Source of the DNA: Pseudomonadota bacterium
GTDB lineage: Bacteria > Pseudomonadota > Alphaproteobacteria > Rhizobiales > Devosiaceae
DNA length: 24,496 bases
NCBI GenBank assembly: GCA_023415605.1
Contig: JAEZKB010000196.1
Span: forward strand, 1-24,496
Direction of reading: 5' to 3'
The notes below the pieces were generated by a model. It saw only the letters and a program-made list of their open reading frames with translations. It was not told the origin of the DNA and ran no database searches. The position numbers and the translations under genes were made by a program. Positions 1 through 8,645 of this stretch are shown piece by piece. Positions within the stretch are counted from its first letter, which is position 1. Each line of letters starts with the position of its first letter.

Positions 1-3000
1 GAACAGCAGGCGCGACAGCACCTCGTCCTCGGGCAGCGGCGGGTTGGAGGAAAAGCCAATATCGAGTTCGGAGACGCGACCGGTGACATCGACGAAGACA
101 GTGGTGCCCTGCCCCTCGGTGCGGGCACGAAAATCGAGATAGGGATCGAGGTCGCCCACCAGGGTGACGACGCCCTCTTCGAAGGTGATGCGCTGGCCAA
201 GAATAGCCAGTCGGCCACGATTGAGGTTGAAGCCGCCAATGGGCTGGATGTTGTCGACTGTGCCGGTGAGCCGGACGTTGCCACCGACCTCGGCATCGAG
301 CCCCCGACCGCGCACGAAGATCTGGTTCGGGGCCGAGACGGTAACGTCGAGCCCGACGGACGAGGCCGAAGCGCCGCGAGATGTGCGGCCGCGTTCATCG
401 ACCTTCGCGCGGGCGAGGGTCGCGGCGGCGGCGGGCGGGGTGTTGCGGTGTTCGGTGGCGACGAGGGCCGATGCGCCGCCAAAACTCTCAGGAATGGTGA
501 TGTCGGCGCGTTCGACAAGGACATTTCCGGCGAGTTGGGAGGCGCCGCTGAGATCGCCCGTCAGCCGTAGGTCGCCTGCCACTGTGGCGACGAACATATT
601 TCCATCAGCGTACCGTGCGTCGTTGAGGCGGATGGCGAGATCGGCCGGATTTCTGCCGGTGAGTCCGACCGGTCCACTCAGCGAAATGGAGCCTCCGGTG
701 GCGAGTCGACCCGAAAGACTGTCGATCACCACGCGCTCGCCGGACAGTGTAGCGCTACCCCCAATATCGAGGAGACGCAGGTTGAGCTCAGGATCAACAT
801 AGCCGGCGCCGCCAGTGGAGACGGTGCCGGAGAATTGCGGTTTCTCCAGCGAGCCGCTGGCGCGGGCGCGGAGCGTCGCGGTGCCGGAGAGCTGGCCGCC
901 GCGATCGGCGACGAAGCGATTGCCGAGCGCCAGCGGGGCCGAGCCGGTGAGGTCGATCGCAAGGCCATCGCCATCGAGCGGGACGCGTCCGGAGCCGGTG
1001 ACTTCGAGGCCACCGCGACCGCTGGCGGCGAGGCTGTCGATGGTGACGACGCGGCCGGCGAGGCTGCCGCGGGCAGTGGCGCGAACCGGGGTGAGGCCAG
1101 CATTGGCGAGAGTGCGGTCGCTCTCGAGCCCCGCTTCGACGGTGAACTGCGTTGTCTCACCGGACTGGCTGGCCTCGGCATCAAGCCGATCGACGGTGAA
1201 GCCACCGGCAACGAGATCGCGGGCGGCGACGGTGCCGGTGATCGCCGGAGTACCGAAGAGGTCAGCGAGGGTGGCGCTGATATCGGCGGAGCCGATGCGA
1301 GTGTCTTCAACCGCGAGGCTGGCGATCGAGCCGGTGACCTGCGCCGACTGCTGGCCGTTAGCAGCGCTCAGCGTGATGGTGGCATTGGCGCTGCCGGTGG
1401 CGCGGAGGGCGGCCAGCGCAGCGGCGGTCGAGATGTCGGGCGAGGTGAGGCGGAGTTCGCCGGCGAGAAGGCCTTCGGTATCCTGCGCAACGTCGCCCTC
1501 AAGCAGCGTCTCCCCGGCGGTGAAGCGGAAGCCGGAGATGTGGCGGCCGGTATCGCTACTTACCACGTCGCCGGCAAGGGTCACCGCGGTGCCGTCGAGG
1601 CCGGCCTTGCCGCTGAGGGCGCCGGTGAGCGCGCCAGTTTCGGCGAGAGTGCCGGCGAAGCCGAACTCGGCGCCGGTCAGCGCCTTGCCGGCGAGCCGGC
1701 CTTCGGGCACGCGGCCGGTGAGGTCGAGGGCGATGGCGCCCTGCCCCTTGGCCGAGCCGAGGATTTCGAGGCGTCCCTTGGCTTGGTCGGAGAGCAGCGC
1801 CAGGTCGCTCAGATTGGCGGCGAAGGCGAAGTCGGCGTTGCCGGTGGCGAAGCTGCCATCGGCGCGAAGTTCGACCTTGTCGTTGCCGAGGCGGAAGCCC
1901 TGAGCTGTGATGCCGTTCTCATCGCGGGCGACGCGGCCGGCGAGCGCGACACGACCGGCGAGGACGCGGTCGAGCGTCGCTTCGCCGAGGCCGAGATTGT
2001 CGGCGGCGCCGTCGAGGGTAAGATCAAAGCCGCCGGTCAGAGGCGCCACGCTCCCGGTCGCGGCGAGCGATAGCGCCCCCTTGAGCGGGCGGCCGGCGAG
2101 CCCCGAGAAAGGCGCAATAGAGCTGGTCTCGACGCCGACGCGGCCGTCGAAGGTCCAGTCATTCACTTCGCCGGCGAGGGCCATGGTCAGGGCTTTGCCG
2201 ACCAGCCGCAGTTCGGCAATCTGCACCGGACCACCGGCAGTCCAGAGGCCGGCGAGGCCAAAGCCGGCACTATCGCCCAGCGCGGCCACTACGTCCTTAT
2301 CCTGGCTCCAAATGCCGCCCAGCGTACCGTCGGCATTGAAGGTCAGGCGGCGGGTGGCGGGGTCGCTCAGATTGGCGGCAACACCCGTGGCAGCGACCAT
2401 CACGGACTGCGCCGCGACGGTGCCGTTGGAGAAACCCTCAGCCGAAACATCCGCGCGCCAGTCTTCGCTGCCGTTGCCGCCGAAATCGACGCGTAGCTCG
2501 GCGCGTTGAATACTGGTGGCTTCCCCGGGCACCGGCAGCAGCACTACCGAACCATTGGGGTCGGCAATGGTGGCGCTGAGATCGAGTCGGTTGAGGAAAC
2601 CGTCGGTGGTGGTGGAGAGATTGCCGTCAAGGGCCAGTTGGCCACCGGAGAGTTTCAGGCCCGTGATATCGACGCCGCCTTCGTTGCGCACCAGCGCGGC
2701 AGCCTGGAGCGAGGTGCGCTCGCCGAAGAAAGGGCGATAGGCCGGCGCGACGAGGAGTCCGATCGGTCCACCAAGGTCGGCGTTCACTGCGAGGCCATCC
2801 TGGGCCTGCGCGATGGTGGCAGTGCCTTCGAGGGCGCGGGTGCCGCCGGCATCGAGCGCCATGGCGGTGCGGAGATTGTCGACCGGGCCGGCACCGGTGA
2901 CGCTCAGGGCGATTTCGGGTTTGCCCTCGATATTGAGGAGATTAGCGAGAATGCCGTTAGGGGGCTCGGTAAGCGTCACCGCCACATCGACGGTACTGTC

Positions 3001-3594
3001 GGCGTTCTTGTAGCCGACATCGAGGTCGAGCTTGCCGCCCGGACCATCGAGACGCTCGATGTCGAGGGCGGAGGTCAGCGAGCCGCCTTCGAGCAGGAGG
3101 CTTCCGGCAACAGAAATTTCCGAGCCGAGCCCGAAGACGCTTTCGCCGAAGGTAACGCTGGGCACCGAGAGCTTGTCAAGCTGGATGGCGACCGGGAACT
3201 CGGGCACTTCCAGGGGCGCTGCCTCGGGTGCCGGTAGATCGAGCTCGCCGCTCGGCATGGCATAGCGGAGATATTCGATGCTGTCGGCCTTGAGCTCACG
3301 CACCAGGAGGCGGCCGGTGAACAGCGCTCCCTGGTCCCAGTCGATGGCCGCATTGTTGATGCGCAGCCAGACACCTTCCTTGTCGGAGATGGTGATCTCG
3401 CGGATCGAGGCCTGGCTGGAGAGGGCGCCATCAATGTTGGAAAGGCGGATCTGGCGCTCGGGTGAGGACAGTTGGCCTTCGACGAACTGAACGAACCAGT
3501 CGCGCTGTTCGGCCTCGGACATGTCCTGGGCGAAGAGCGGTACGGTGAGACCAACCGCCGCGCCAACCACTGTGAGTGCCACGAGCTTGCGCAT
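1..3594 (-). CDS. tamB: TamB, translocation and assembly module inner-membrane component (C-terminus beyond window)
   Basis: TamB is a very long, inner-membrane-anchored periplasmic protein that works with TamA in outer-membrane protein assembly and is implicated in phospholipid transport across the periplasm. The frame is open for 1198 codons from ATG 3594 to the left edge. The N-terminus (MRKLVALTVVGAAVGLTVPL) is a signal or anchor segment ending near FAQD. The body is the repetitive, low-complexity beta-rich sequence typical of this family (formerly DUF490). The last visible residues, SNPPLPEDEVLSRLLF, match the conserved C-terminal TamB region, so only the final domain of perhaps 100-200 residues is missing. 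Its ATG shares one base with the TGA of tamA (TGATG), which indicates translational coupling. The long plus-strand frames opposite it are codon-bias shadows. Confidence 0.93.
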   Translation of the reverse strand, partial: MRKLVALTVVGAAVGLTVPLFAQDMSEAEQRDWFVQFVEGQLSSPERQIRLSNIDGALSSQASIREITISDKEGVWLRINNAAIDWDQGALFTGRLLVRELKADSIEYLRYAMPSGELDLPAPEAAPLEVPEFPVAIQLDKLSVPSVTFGESVFGLGSEISVAGSLLLEGGSLTSALDIERLDGPGGKLDLDVGYKNADSTVDVAVTLTEPPNGILANLLNIEGKPEIALSVTGAGPVDNLRTAMALDAGGTRALEGTATIAQAQDGLAVNADLGGPIGLLVAPAYRPFFGERTSLQAAALVRNEGGVDITGLKLSGGQLALDGNLSTTTDGFLNRLDLSATIADPNGSVVLLPVPGEATSIQRAELRVDFGGNGSEDWRADVSAEGFSNGTVAAQSVMVAATGVAANLSDPATRRLTFNADGTLGGIWSQDKDVVAALGDSAGFGLAGLWTAGGPVQIAELRLVGKALTMALAGEVNDWTFDGRVGVETSSIAPFSGLAGRPLKGALSLAATGSVAPLTGGFDLTLDGAADNLGLGEATLDRVLAGRVALAGRVARDENGITAQGFRLGNDKVELRADGSFATGNADFAFAANLSDLALLSDQAKGRLEILGSAKGQGAIALDLTGRVPEGRLAGKALTGAEFGFAGTLAETGALTGALSGKAGLDGTAVTLAGDVVSSDTGRHISGFRFTAGETLLEGDVAQDTEGLLAGELRLTSPDISTAAALAALRATGSANATITLSAANGQQSAQVTGSIASLAVEDTRIGSADISATLADLFGTPAITGTVAARDLVAGGFTVDRLDAEASQSGETTQFTVEAGLESDRTLANAGLTPVRATARGSLAGRVVTIDSLAASGRGGLEVTGSGRVPLDGDGLAIDLTGSAPLALGNRFVADRGGQLSGTATLRARASGSLEKPQFSGTVSTGGAGYVDPELNLRLLDIGGSATLSGERVVIDSLSGRLATGGSISLSGPVGLTGRNPADLAIRLNDARYADGNMFVATVAGDLRLTGDLSGASQLAGNVLVERADITIPESFGGASALVATEHRNTPPAAAATLARAKVDERGRTSRGASASSVGLDVTVSAPNQIFVRGRGLDAEVGGNVRLTGTVDNIQPIGGFNLNRGRLAILGQRITFEEGVVTLVGDLDPYLDFRARTEGQGTTVFVDVTGRVSELDIGFSSNPPLPEDEVLSRLLF

Positions 3595-5555
3595 CAGAAA
3601 GACTGCCCGATGCCGACATAGATGGCGTAATCGGGGTCGCGGGCGCGCTTGTTGAGCGGCACGGCAACGTCGAGCCGCAGCGGCCCCAGGCTGGTATAGT
3701 AGCGGAGCCCGGCGCCAATACCCAAGCGCAACTGGTCGAGGCCGGGAAAAGTGTCGGCGGCGACATAGCCGCCATCGATAAAGCCGACAACGCCGATCTC
3801 GTCCGTGGCCTTGAAGCGAGCTTCGAGAGAACCTTCGAGCAGGTAGCGGCCGCCGGTGACGGTGCCATCGGGATTGTCGACGCCGATACCGCGATAGGCA
3901 TAGCCGCGCACCGAGCCGCCGCCGCCGGCAAAGAACAGTCGGTCGGGCGGAATATCTGCGAGCGCCGGTCCGGCCAGCGCGCCGAGCTTGGCGCGGCCGG
4001 CGAGGACAAAGCGATCGTCCATCAGGCCCCAATAGCCGCGCGCCTCGGCGGTGGAGCGGAAGGCGAGATAGCCGCGCATGGTTTCGTAGAAGGGCTCGGC
4101 CGTGGCGGCGAGGTAGAAACCGCTGGTCGCGTCCTGTGCGTCATCACGCGCGTCCCAGACGGCGCCGGCGGTGAGTCCGGCGAGCGAGAAGTCGCGGGTG
4201 CCGAAGTCGTCGTCGAAGATGGAGCGCTCATAGTAGGCGGCGCCATCCAGCGTTACATCGTCGAAGAGGTATTGCGTGAGTCCGACGCGGGCGCCGGCGG
4301 AGGTTTCGGTATAGGCCGGCAGCACGGTGCGCTCGGCCGAGATGGCGGCGACCAGGTCATTGTCGGGGTTGAGAAAGCCCGGCTTGGTGAAGGTCGCGCC
4401 GAAGGCATAGTCGAACTGGGCGCTGTCGATGGGCCAGTTGATGCCAGCGACCTTGGCATCAAGGCGCAGCCGCTCGGCGCGGCCGAACAGATTGCGCCAG
4501 AGATGAAAGGCTTCGAGGCCGATCCCGTCCACGCTCGAATAGCTGGCGCCGGCGCCGAAACGGCGGCCCGCCTGCTCCTCGACGATGACGTTGAAGGGCA
4601 GCACGCCATCGCTCCCGGTACTGCCCGCGGCTTCGAGCCGCATGGCGCGGAAGACATCGAGGCGCGCAAGGCGCTTTTCCGCCCGACGGAGATCATCCGG
4701 GTCGTACTCGGCACCCGCAACGAGGCCGGTCTGCTGGGCCACGAAATCCGGGTCCATGCGGTCGGTACCCTGCACCGCGACCGGTCCAACCACCGCACGG
4801 CGGCCGGGCTCCACCACAATGGTGACATCGACCATGCGGGTCGCGTGATCGGCAACGACCTCGCGGTCGGCGACCGCTGCCTCGGCATAGCCGAGCTGCT
4901 GCCAGGCTTCGATGGCCAGGGTTTCGGCGCGGAGCACGACGTTGGAACGGGCGACTTCACCGGCGGCGAAGCCGACATCCTCTGGCGGCTCGACATAATC
5001 GTCCGCCGGCACATCGGCGGGAGCGCGATTGGCGATGGCGATGCGCCCGAAGTGGAAAAGCGGGCCAGGCTCGACCCTGAGTTCCACCGCCACCGGCTTG
5101 GGCAGCGTGGTGTCGGGCGGGAGTTTCGCAGCCTCGCGGCCACCCACGAGGATGGAGATGACCCCGCCATAGTACCCCTCGTCATAAAGGGCACCGAGAA
5201 TACGCTTGTAGTCTGCGCGCGCCTTTGCGAGCAGGCCGGCAGCACCATTGGCCGGTTCGTCCTGCCCGGCGAGCAGGCCCGAGGCGTTGCGAATCGTGCT
5301 CTCGAGATCGCCGCTGGCGGCGGTGGTCAGCGTGGCCGAATAGGGCTGCGGATCGGCGATCACCGCCTCCGCATCCACCTCGCTCTGATCCTCGAACAGC
5401 TTGATGCCCAAGAACTCGAACGCCGATGCGCCAGACACCCCCATCAACGCAAGGAGGACCAGCGCGCTACTTACCCGCCGCAGTACCAGTGTTCCGTTCC
5501 TGTCGCCCCGCGGGCACCGCTGCTGGCGGCACCCAAACCCTCGGTCGGCCGGCAT
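3594..5555 (-). CDS. tamA: TamA, outer-membrane Omp85-family translocation/assembly protein
   Basis: TamA is an outer-membrane Omp85 protein with N-terminal POTRA domains and a 16-stranded barrel, the partner of TamB. A hydrophobic export segment (SSALVLLALMGVSGASA) is followed by mature sequence starting FEFLGIKLFE, then POTRA-like repeats over roughly residues 50-330 (for example RVEPGPLFHFGRI). The barrel carries the conserved loop-6 motif GGSVRGYAYRGIG and ends in a terminal Phe (GIGQSF), as outer-membrane barrels do. About 653 residues is normal. The start is uncertain: ATG 5555 or TTG 5564 both leave an unusually long polar stretch of about 25 residues before the signal core, and neither has a convincing ribosome-binding site. 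The gene directly precedes and overlaps tamB by one base. Confidence 0.93.
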   Translation of the reverse strand: MPADRGFGCRQQRCPRGDRNGTLVLRRVSSALVLLALMGVSGASAFEFLGIKLFEDQSEVDAEAVIADPQPYSATLTTAASGDLESTIRNASGLLAGQDEPANGAAGLLAKARADYKRILGALYDEGYYGGVISILVGGREAAKLPPDTTLPKPVAVELRVEPGPLFHFGRIAIANRAPADVPADDYVEPPEDVGFAAGEVARSNVVLRAETLAIEAWQQLGYAEAAVADREVVADHATRMVDVTIVVEPGRRAVVGPVAVQGTDRMDPDFVAQQTGLVAGAEYDPDDLRRAEKRLARLDVFRAMRLEAAGSTGSDGVLPFNVIVEEQAGRRFGAGASYSSVDGIGLEAFHLWRNLFGRAERLRLDAKVAGINWPIDSAQFDYAFGATFTKPGFLNPDNDLVAAISAERTVLPAYTETSAGARVGLTQYLFDDVTLDGAAYYERSIFDDDFGTRDFSLAGLTAGAVWDARDDAQDATSGFYLAATAEPFYETMRGYLAFRSTAEARGYWGLMDDRFVLAGRAKLGALAGPALADIPPDRLFFAGGGGSVRGYAYRGIGVDNPDGTVTGGRYLLEGSLEARFKATDEIGVVGFIDGGYVAADTFPGLDQLRLGIGAGLRYYTSLGPLRLDVAVPLNKRARDPDYAIYVGIGQSF

Positions 5556-5637
5556 CTGACGCAAAACACCGACGGCTCACCCGTTCAGATGGCCGTCATC
5601 TATACGGCGAGTTTATGGCTGGATGTGGTTTCGGGGG

Positions 5638-5666
5638 TTAACGGTGCCGGTCGCCTTGCTTACGAT
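5638..5666 (+). promoter_or_regulatory. Candidate sigma70-type promoter for the GMC oxidoreductase gene
   Basis: TTAACG (5638-5643) and TACGAT (5661-5666) are separated by 17 bp and lie just upstream of the GTG at 5694. The match is 4/6 and 5/6 to the housekeeping consensus. It sits in the 130-bp divergent gap between tamA and the GMC gene. This is inference from motif and spacing only. Confidence 0.3.
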
Positions 5667-5693
5667 GGGCGGAGGAATTGAGGGCGGGCCTCT

Positions 5694-7304
5694 GTGAACG
5701 ACGAATACAATTACATCATCGCCGGCGCCGGCTCGGCCGGCTCGGTGCTGGCCGAAGGCCTGTCCGCCGACCCGCGCAACCGTGTCCTGGTACTCGAGGC
5801 GGGCGGCTCGGACGACTGGATCTGGTTCAAGATTCCAGTGGGCTACCTCTTCGCCATCGGCAATCCGCGGGCCGACTGGCGGTTCGAGACGCAGCCGGAG
5901 GCGGGACTGGCGGGGCGCAAGCTCAGCTATCCGCGCGGCAAGGTGATCGGCGGCTCGTCGTCCATCAATGCCATGATCTATATGCGCGGCCAAGCGGCGG
6001 ACTACGACCACTGGCGACAGCTGGGGCTCACCGGCTGGGGCTGGGACGATGTGCTGCCGGTGTTCAAGGCACAAGAAGATTTCCACGGCGGCGCCTCGGC
6101 AACGCATGGCGCAGGCGGGCGGCTGCGCGTGGAGCCGCCGCGGCTCAGCTGGACGGTGCTCGACGCCTATCGCAAGGCGGCGCAAGAGGCGGGGATCGCG
6201 CCGATTGCCGACTTCAACACCGGCGACAACGAGGGCAGCGCCTATTTCGATGTGACGCAGAAGCGGGGCGTCCGATTCTCGGCGGCGACGGCGTTCCTGA
6301 GACCGGCGCTGACGCGCGGCAACGTCACCTTGCAGACCGGCTGCCATGTCGATCGCGTGGTGGTCGAGGACGGTCGGGCGCGCGAGATCGTCTGGGTGCA
6401 GAACGGGGTGCGGCGTACGGCACGGGCGCGGCGCGAGATCGTGCTGGCAGGCGGCAGTATCGGCTCGGTGCAGGTGCTGCTGCGCTCAGGCATCGGTCCG
6501 GGCACGGAGCTGCAGGCGCTGGGCATTCCGGTCGCAGTGGACCGGCCAGGGGTGGGCAAGAACCTGCAAGACCATCTGCAGCTGCGCATGGTCTACAAGG
6601 TTTCCGGCGTCCGCACACTCAACGAGACCTACTGGAACCTCTTTCACCGCGCTGGAATGGGCGTGGATTATGCGCTGCGGCGGCGCGGGCCACTGACCAT
6701 GGCGCCCTCGCAGCTCGGTATTTTTACGCGGTCGAGCGACGCCGTCGAGCGGGCCGATCTGGAGTTCCATGTGCAGCCACTGTCGCTGGACAAGTTCGGC
6801 GAGCCGCTGCACCGGTTTCCGGCGATCACCACCAGCGTATGCAACCTGCGGCCGACGAGCCGCGGCGAGGTGCGGATCACCTCGGCGGACCTCGATGCGG
6901 CGCCGCATATCCAGCCCAACTATCTCTCGACGGAAGAAGACCGCACCATTGCCGCACGGTCGCTGCGAGTGGCGCGGCGGATTGCGCGGTCAGCGAGCTT
7001 CCAGCGCTACCAGCCGGTAGAGTTCCTGCCCGGCCCGGAGATCGGCGATAGTGACGAGGAGCTGGCGGCCGCGGCGGGGCGGATCGGCACGACGATCTTC
7101 CACCCGGTCGGCACAGCCAAGATGGGGTTAGCGACCGATCCGATGGCGGTGGTGGATGAGCGGCTGCGCGTCTTCGGCGTCGACGGCCTGCGTGTCGCCG
7201 ACGCTTCGGTGATGCCGACCATCACGTCGGGAAACACCAATGCGCCGACGATGATGATCGCCGGCAAAGCGGTGACCATGATCCTCGAAGACGCGCTAGG
7301 CTAA
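5694..7304 (+). CDS. GMC-family FAD-dependent alcohol/choline dehydrogenase-like oxidoreductase
   Basis: The glucose-methanol-choline family oxidises alcohols to aldehydes with FAD, often passing electrons to a respiratory acceptor. This 536-residue protein shows the N-terminal dinucleotide fold GAGSAGS (residues 11-17) and signature 1 (PRGKVIGGSSSINAMIYMRG, about residues 78-97). It also has signature 2 (GGSIGSVQVLLRSGIGP, near 252-268) and the C-terminal active-site pair H470 (HPVGT) and N514 (GNTNAPT), as in choline oxidase/dehydrogenase relatives. No signal peptide is visible, so it is probably cytoplasmic. The start is GTG 5694 with AGGG about 9 bases upstream. The true substrate cannot be read from sequence; betA-like specificity is possible, but no betB or betI is adjacent. 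Its 3' end faces the HisD-like gene with only three bases between. Confidence 0.93.
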   Translation: MNDEYNYIIAGAGSAGSVLAEGLSADPRNRVLVLEAGGSDDWIWFKIPVGYLFAIGNPRADWRFETQPEAGLAGRKLSYPRGKVIGGSSSINAMIYMRGQAADYDHWRQLGLTGWGWDDVLPVFKAQEDFHGGASATHGAGGRLRVEPPRLSWTVLDAYRKAAQEAGIAPIADFNTGDNEGSAYFDVTQKRGVRFSAATAFLRPALTRGNVTLQTGCHVDRVVVEDGRAREIVWVQNGVRRTARARREIVLAGGSIGSVQVLLRSGIGPGTELQALGIPVAVDRPGVGKNLQDHLQLRMVYKVSGVRTLNETYWNLFHRAGMGVDYALRRRGPLTMAPSQLGIFTRSSDAVERADLEFHVQPLSLDKFGEPLHRFPAITTSVCNLRPTSRGEVRITSADLDAAPHIQPNYLSTEEDRTIAARSLRVARRIARSASFQRYQPVEFLPGPEIGDSDEELAAAAGRIGTTIFHPVGTAKMGLATDPMAVVDERLRVFGVDGLRVADASVMPTITSGNTNAPTMMIAGKAVTMILEDALG

Positions 7305-7307
7305 GCC

Positions 7308-8645
7308 CTATTTCACATACTTCTGGCGCAGGTCTGAGACGGCCAGGGCGTGCGAGGAGAAGCCCTCGTAGATGGCGAGTTCGTGCGCGTGCTTGGCGAG
7401 CAGCGGGAAGCCGGCGGCGGTGACGTAGCCAACGGAACTGCGCTTGACGAAATCGGTGACCGATAGCGGCCCATAAGTGCGGGCCCAGCTGCTGGTGGGT
7501 AGCACGGCGTTGGGCCCGAGGCCGAAGTTGGCGATGCTGCAAGGCGTGTGCTGGCCGAGCAGGATTTCGGAGGCCTCGCTGATCTTTCCGAGATGGTCGT
7601 AGGGTTCTTTCGAGAGGATCTGCAGGTGCTCGGGCGCATAGGCGTTGACGAAGTCGTAGCTCTCTTCGACCGAGGACGTCAGGATGATGCCGCCAGTCTT
7701 GCCGCCGGTCAGCACGGTTCGGGAGAAGCCGACGCGGAGTTCTGTCATTTGCGCCCAGTGCAGTGGCAGGGCGGCAAGCGCCTCTTCGGCGACACGGCGG
7801 CTGTGCGTCACGAGGTAGGCCGAGGAATCGGGACCGTGTTCGGCTTCGATGAGGAGGTCGAGCGCGGCGAGGCCGCCATCGATGGTGTCGTCGGCAAAGA
7901 TCAGCGACTCCGACGGGCCGGCGGGTAGGCCCGTATCGAGTACGCCCGCAAGCAGGCGCTTGGCAGCCACGACCCAGGGGCTGCCGGGGCCGACGATCTT
8001 GAGGGCCGGCTTGATGGTCTCAGTACCAAAGGCCACGGCGGCGACGGCCTGGGCGCCGCCGGAACGGTATACGGTCTCGACACCGGCGAGGCGGGCGGCG
8101 ACCAGCGTCGCGGCATCCACCGAACCATCTGGCGCGGGCGGGGTGACGATGGCGAGATTGGGGACGCCGGCAACGACGGCGGGCACCGAGGTCATCATGG
8201 TCACCGAGGGGAACGAGCCCTTGCCGCGCGGGACGTAGAGGGCCACCGACTTGATGGGGGTGAAGCGATCGCCGGCGAAGGCGCCGGGCCGGATCTCCTT
8301 CATCCACATGGTCTCGGGCTTCTGCTCTTCGTGGAAGCTGCGAATGTTTTCGATGCCGAACTGGATGGCGTCGATGACCTTCTGGTCGACCGCCTTGAAG
8401 GCGGCATCGAACTCGGCCGGAGTGACCTGCAGGTTATCGGCGGTGACGTTCTGGGCCTTGTCGAAATCGCGGGCAAAACGGGCCAGCGCCACGTCGCCCT
8501 CGGTGCGCACGGCCTCGATGATGGGCTTGACCTTCTCGATCACCTCAGAGAGGTCTGCCTCGGAGCGCTTGAGCAGCGCCGCCTTCTGCTCGGCCGAAAG
8601 CTTGGCGTAGTCGTAAAAGGCAACGTCGGACATGGCGGGACTCAT
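7308..8645 (-). CDS. Histidinol-dehydrogenase-family NAD-dependent alcohol dehydrogenase, probably not HisD proper
   Basis: The HisD fold is clear along the whole 445 residues: SGGAQAVAAVAFGTE, GLPAGPSESLIFAD, EAEHGPDS, YAPEHL and GPNAVLPT. Catalytic E339-H340 and the last zinc-ligand His (H432) and nearby E427 are kept. However, positions equivalent to E. coli zinc ligands Gln259 and Asp360 are E267 and N373, substrate-binding His367 is A380, and the usual GPGN motif reads GPGS. Such changes occur in HisD paralogues that oxidise other alcohols; HpsN (2,3-dihydroxypropane-1-sulfonate 3-dehydrogenase) is the characterised example. The gene is last in an ABC-transporter operon and no other his gene is near. 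ATG 8645 overlaps the permease stop as ATGA; ATG 8633 is an alternative start. Family certain; substrate unknown. Confidence 0.9.
   Translation of the reverse strand: MSPAMSDVAFYDYAKLSAEQKAALLKRSEADLSEVIEKVKPIIEAVRTEGDVALARFARDFDKAQNVTADNLQVTPAEFDAAFKAVDQKVIDAIQFGIENIRSFHEEQKPETMWMKEIRPGAFAGDRFTPIKSVALYVPRGKGSFPSVTMMTSVPAVVAGVPNLAIVTPPAPDGSVDAATLVAARLAGVETVYRSGGAQAVAAVAFGTETIKPALKIVGPGSPWVVAAKRLLAGVLDTGLPAGPSESLIFADDTIDGGLAALDLLIEAEHGPDSSAYLVTHSRRVAEEALAALPLHWAQMTELRVGFSRTVLTGGKTGGIILTSSVEESYDFVNAYAPEHLQILSKEPYDHLGKISEASEILLGQHTPCSIANFGLGPNAVLPTSSWARTYGPLSVTDFVKRSSVGYVTAAGFPLLAKHAHELAIYEGFSSHALAVSDLRQKYVK

Noticed and set aside
835..2073. Plus-strand 412-codon open frame (and 2506-3237) rich in Gly, Ala and Glu opposite tamB
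   Set aside because: It is exactly the complementary frame of tamB codons; high GC removes stops from it. The product has no domain pattern and no ribosome-binding site.
3576..5681. Plus-strand 701-codon frame opposite tamA
   Set aside because: Antisense shadow of a clear Omp85 protein; low-complexity composition and no recognisable motif.
5678..7051. 457-codon plus-strand frame overlapping the GMC gene
   Set aside because: The overlapping frame has Arg/Ala/Gly-rich noise, while the other frame carries all GMC motifs.
5694..7304. betA (choline dehydrogenase) assignment
   Set aside because: General GMC signatures fit, but no betB, betI or choline transporter is adjacent and the substrate pocket cannot be read by eye.
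7308..8645. Simple hisD (histidine biosynthesis) assignment
   Set aside because: Altered zinc and substrate residues and the transporter-operon setting make another substrate more likely, so the hisD symbol was not used.
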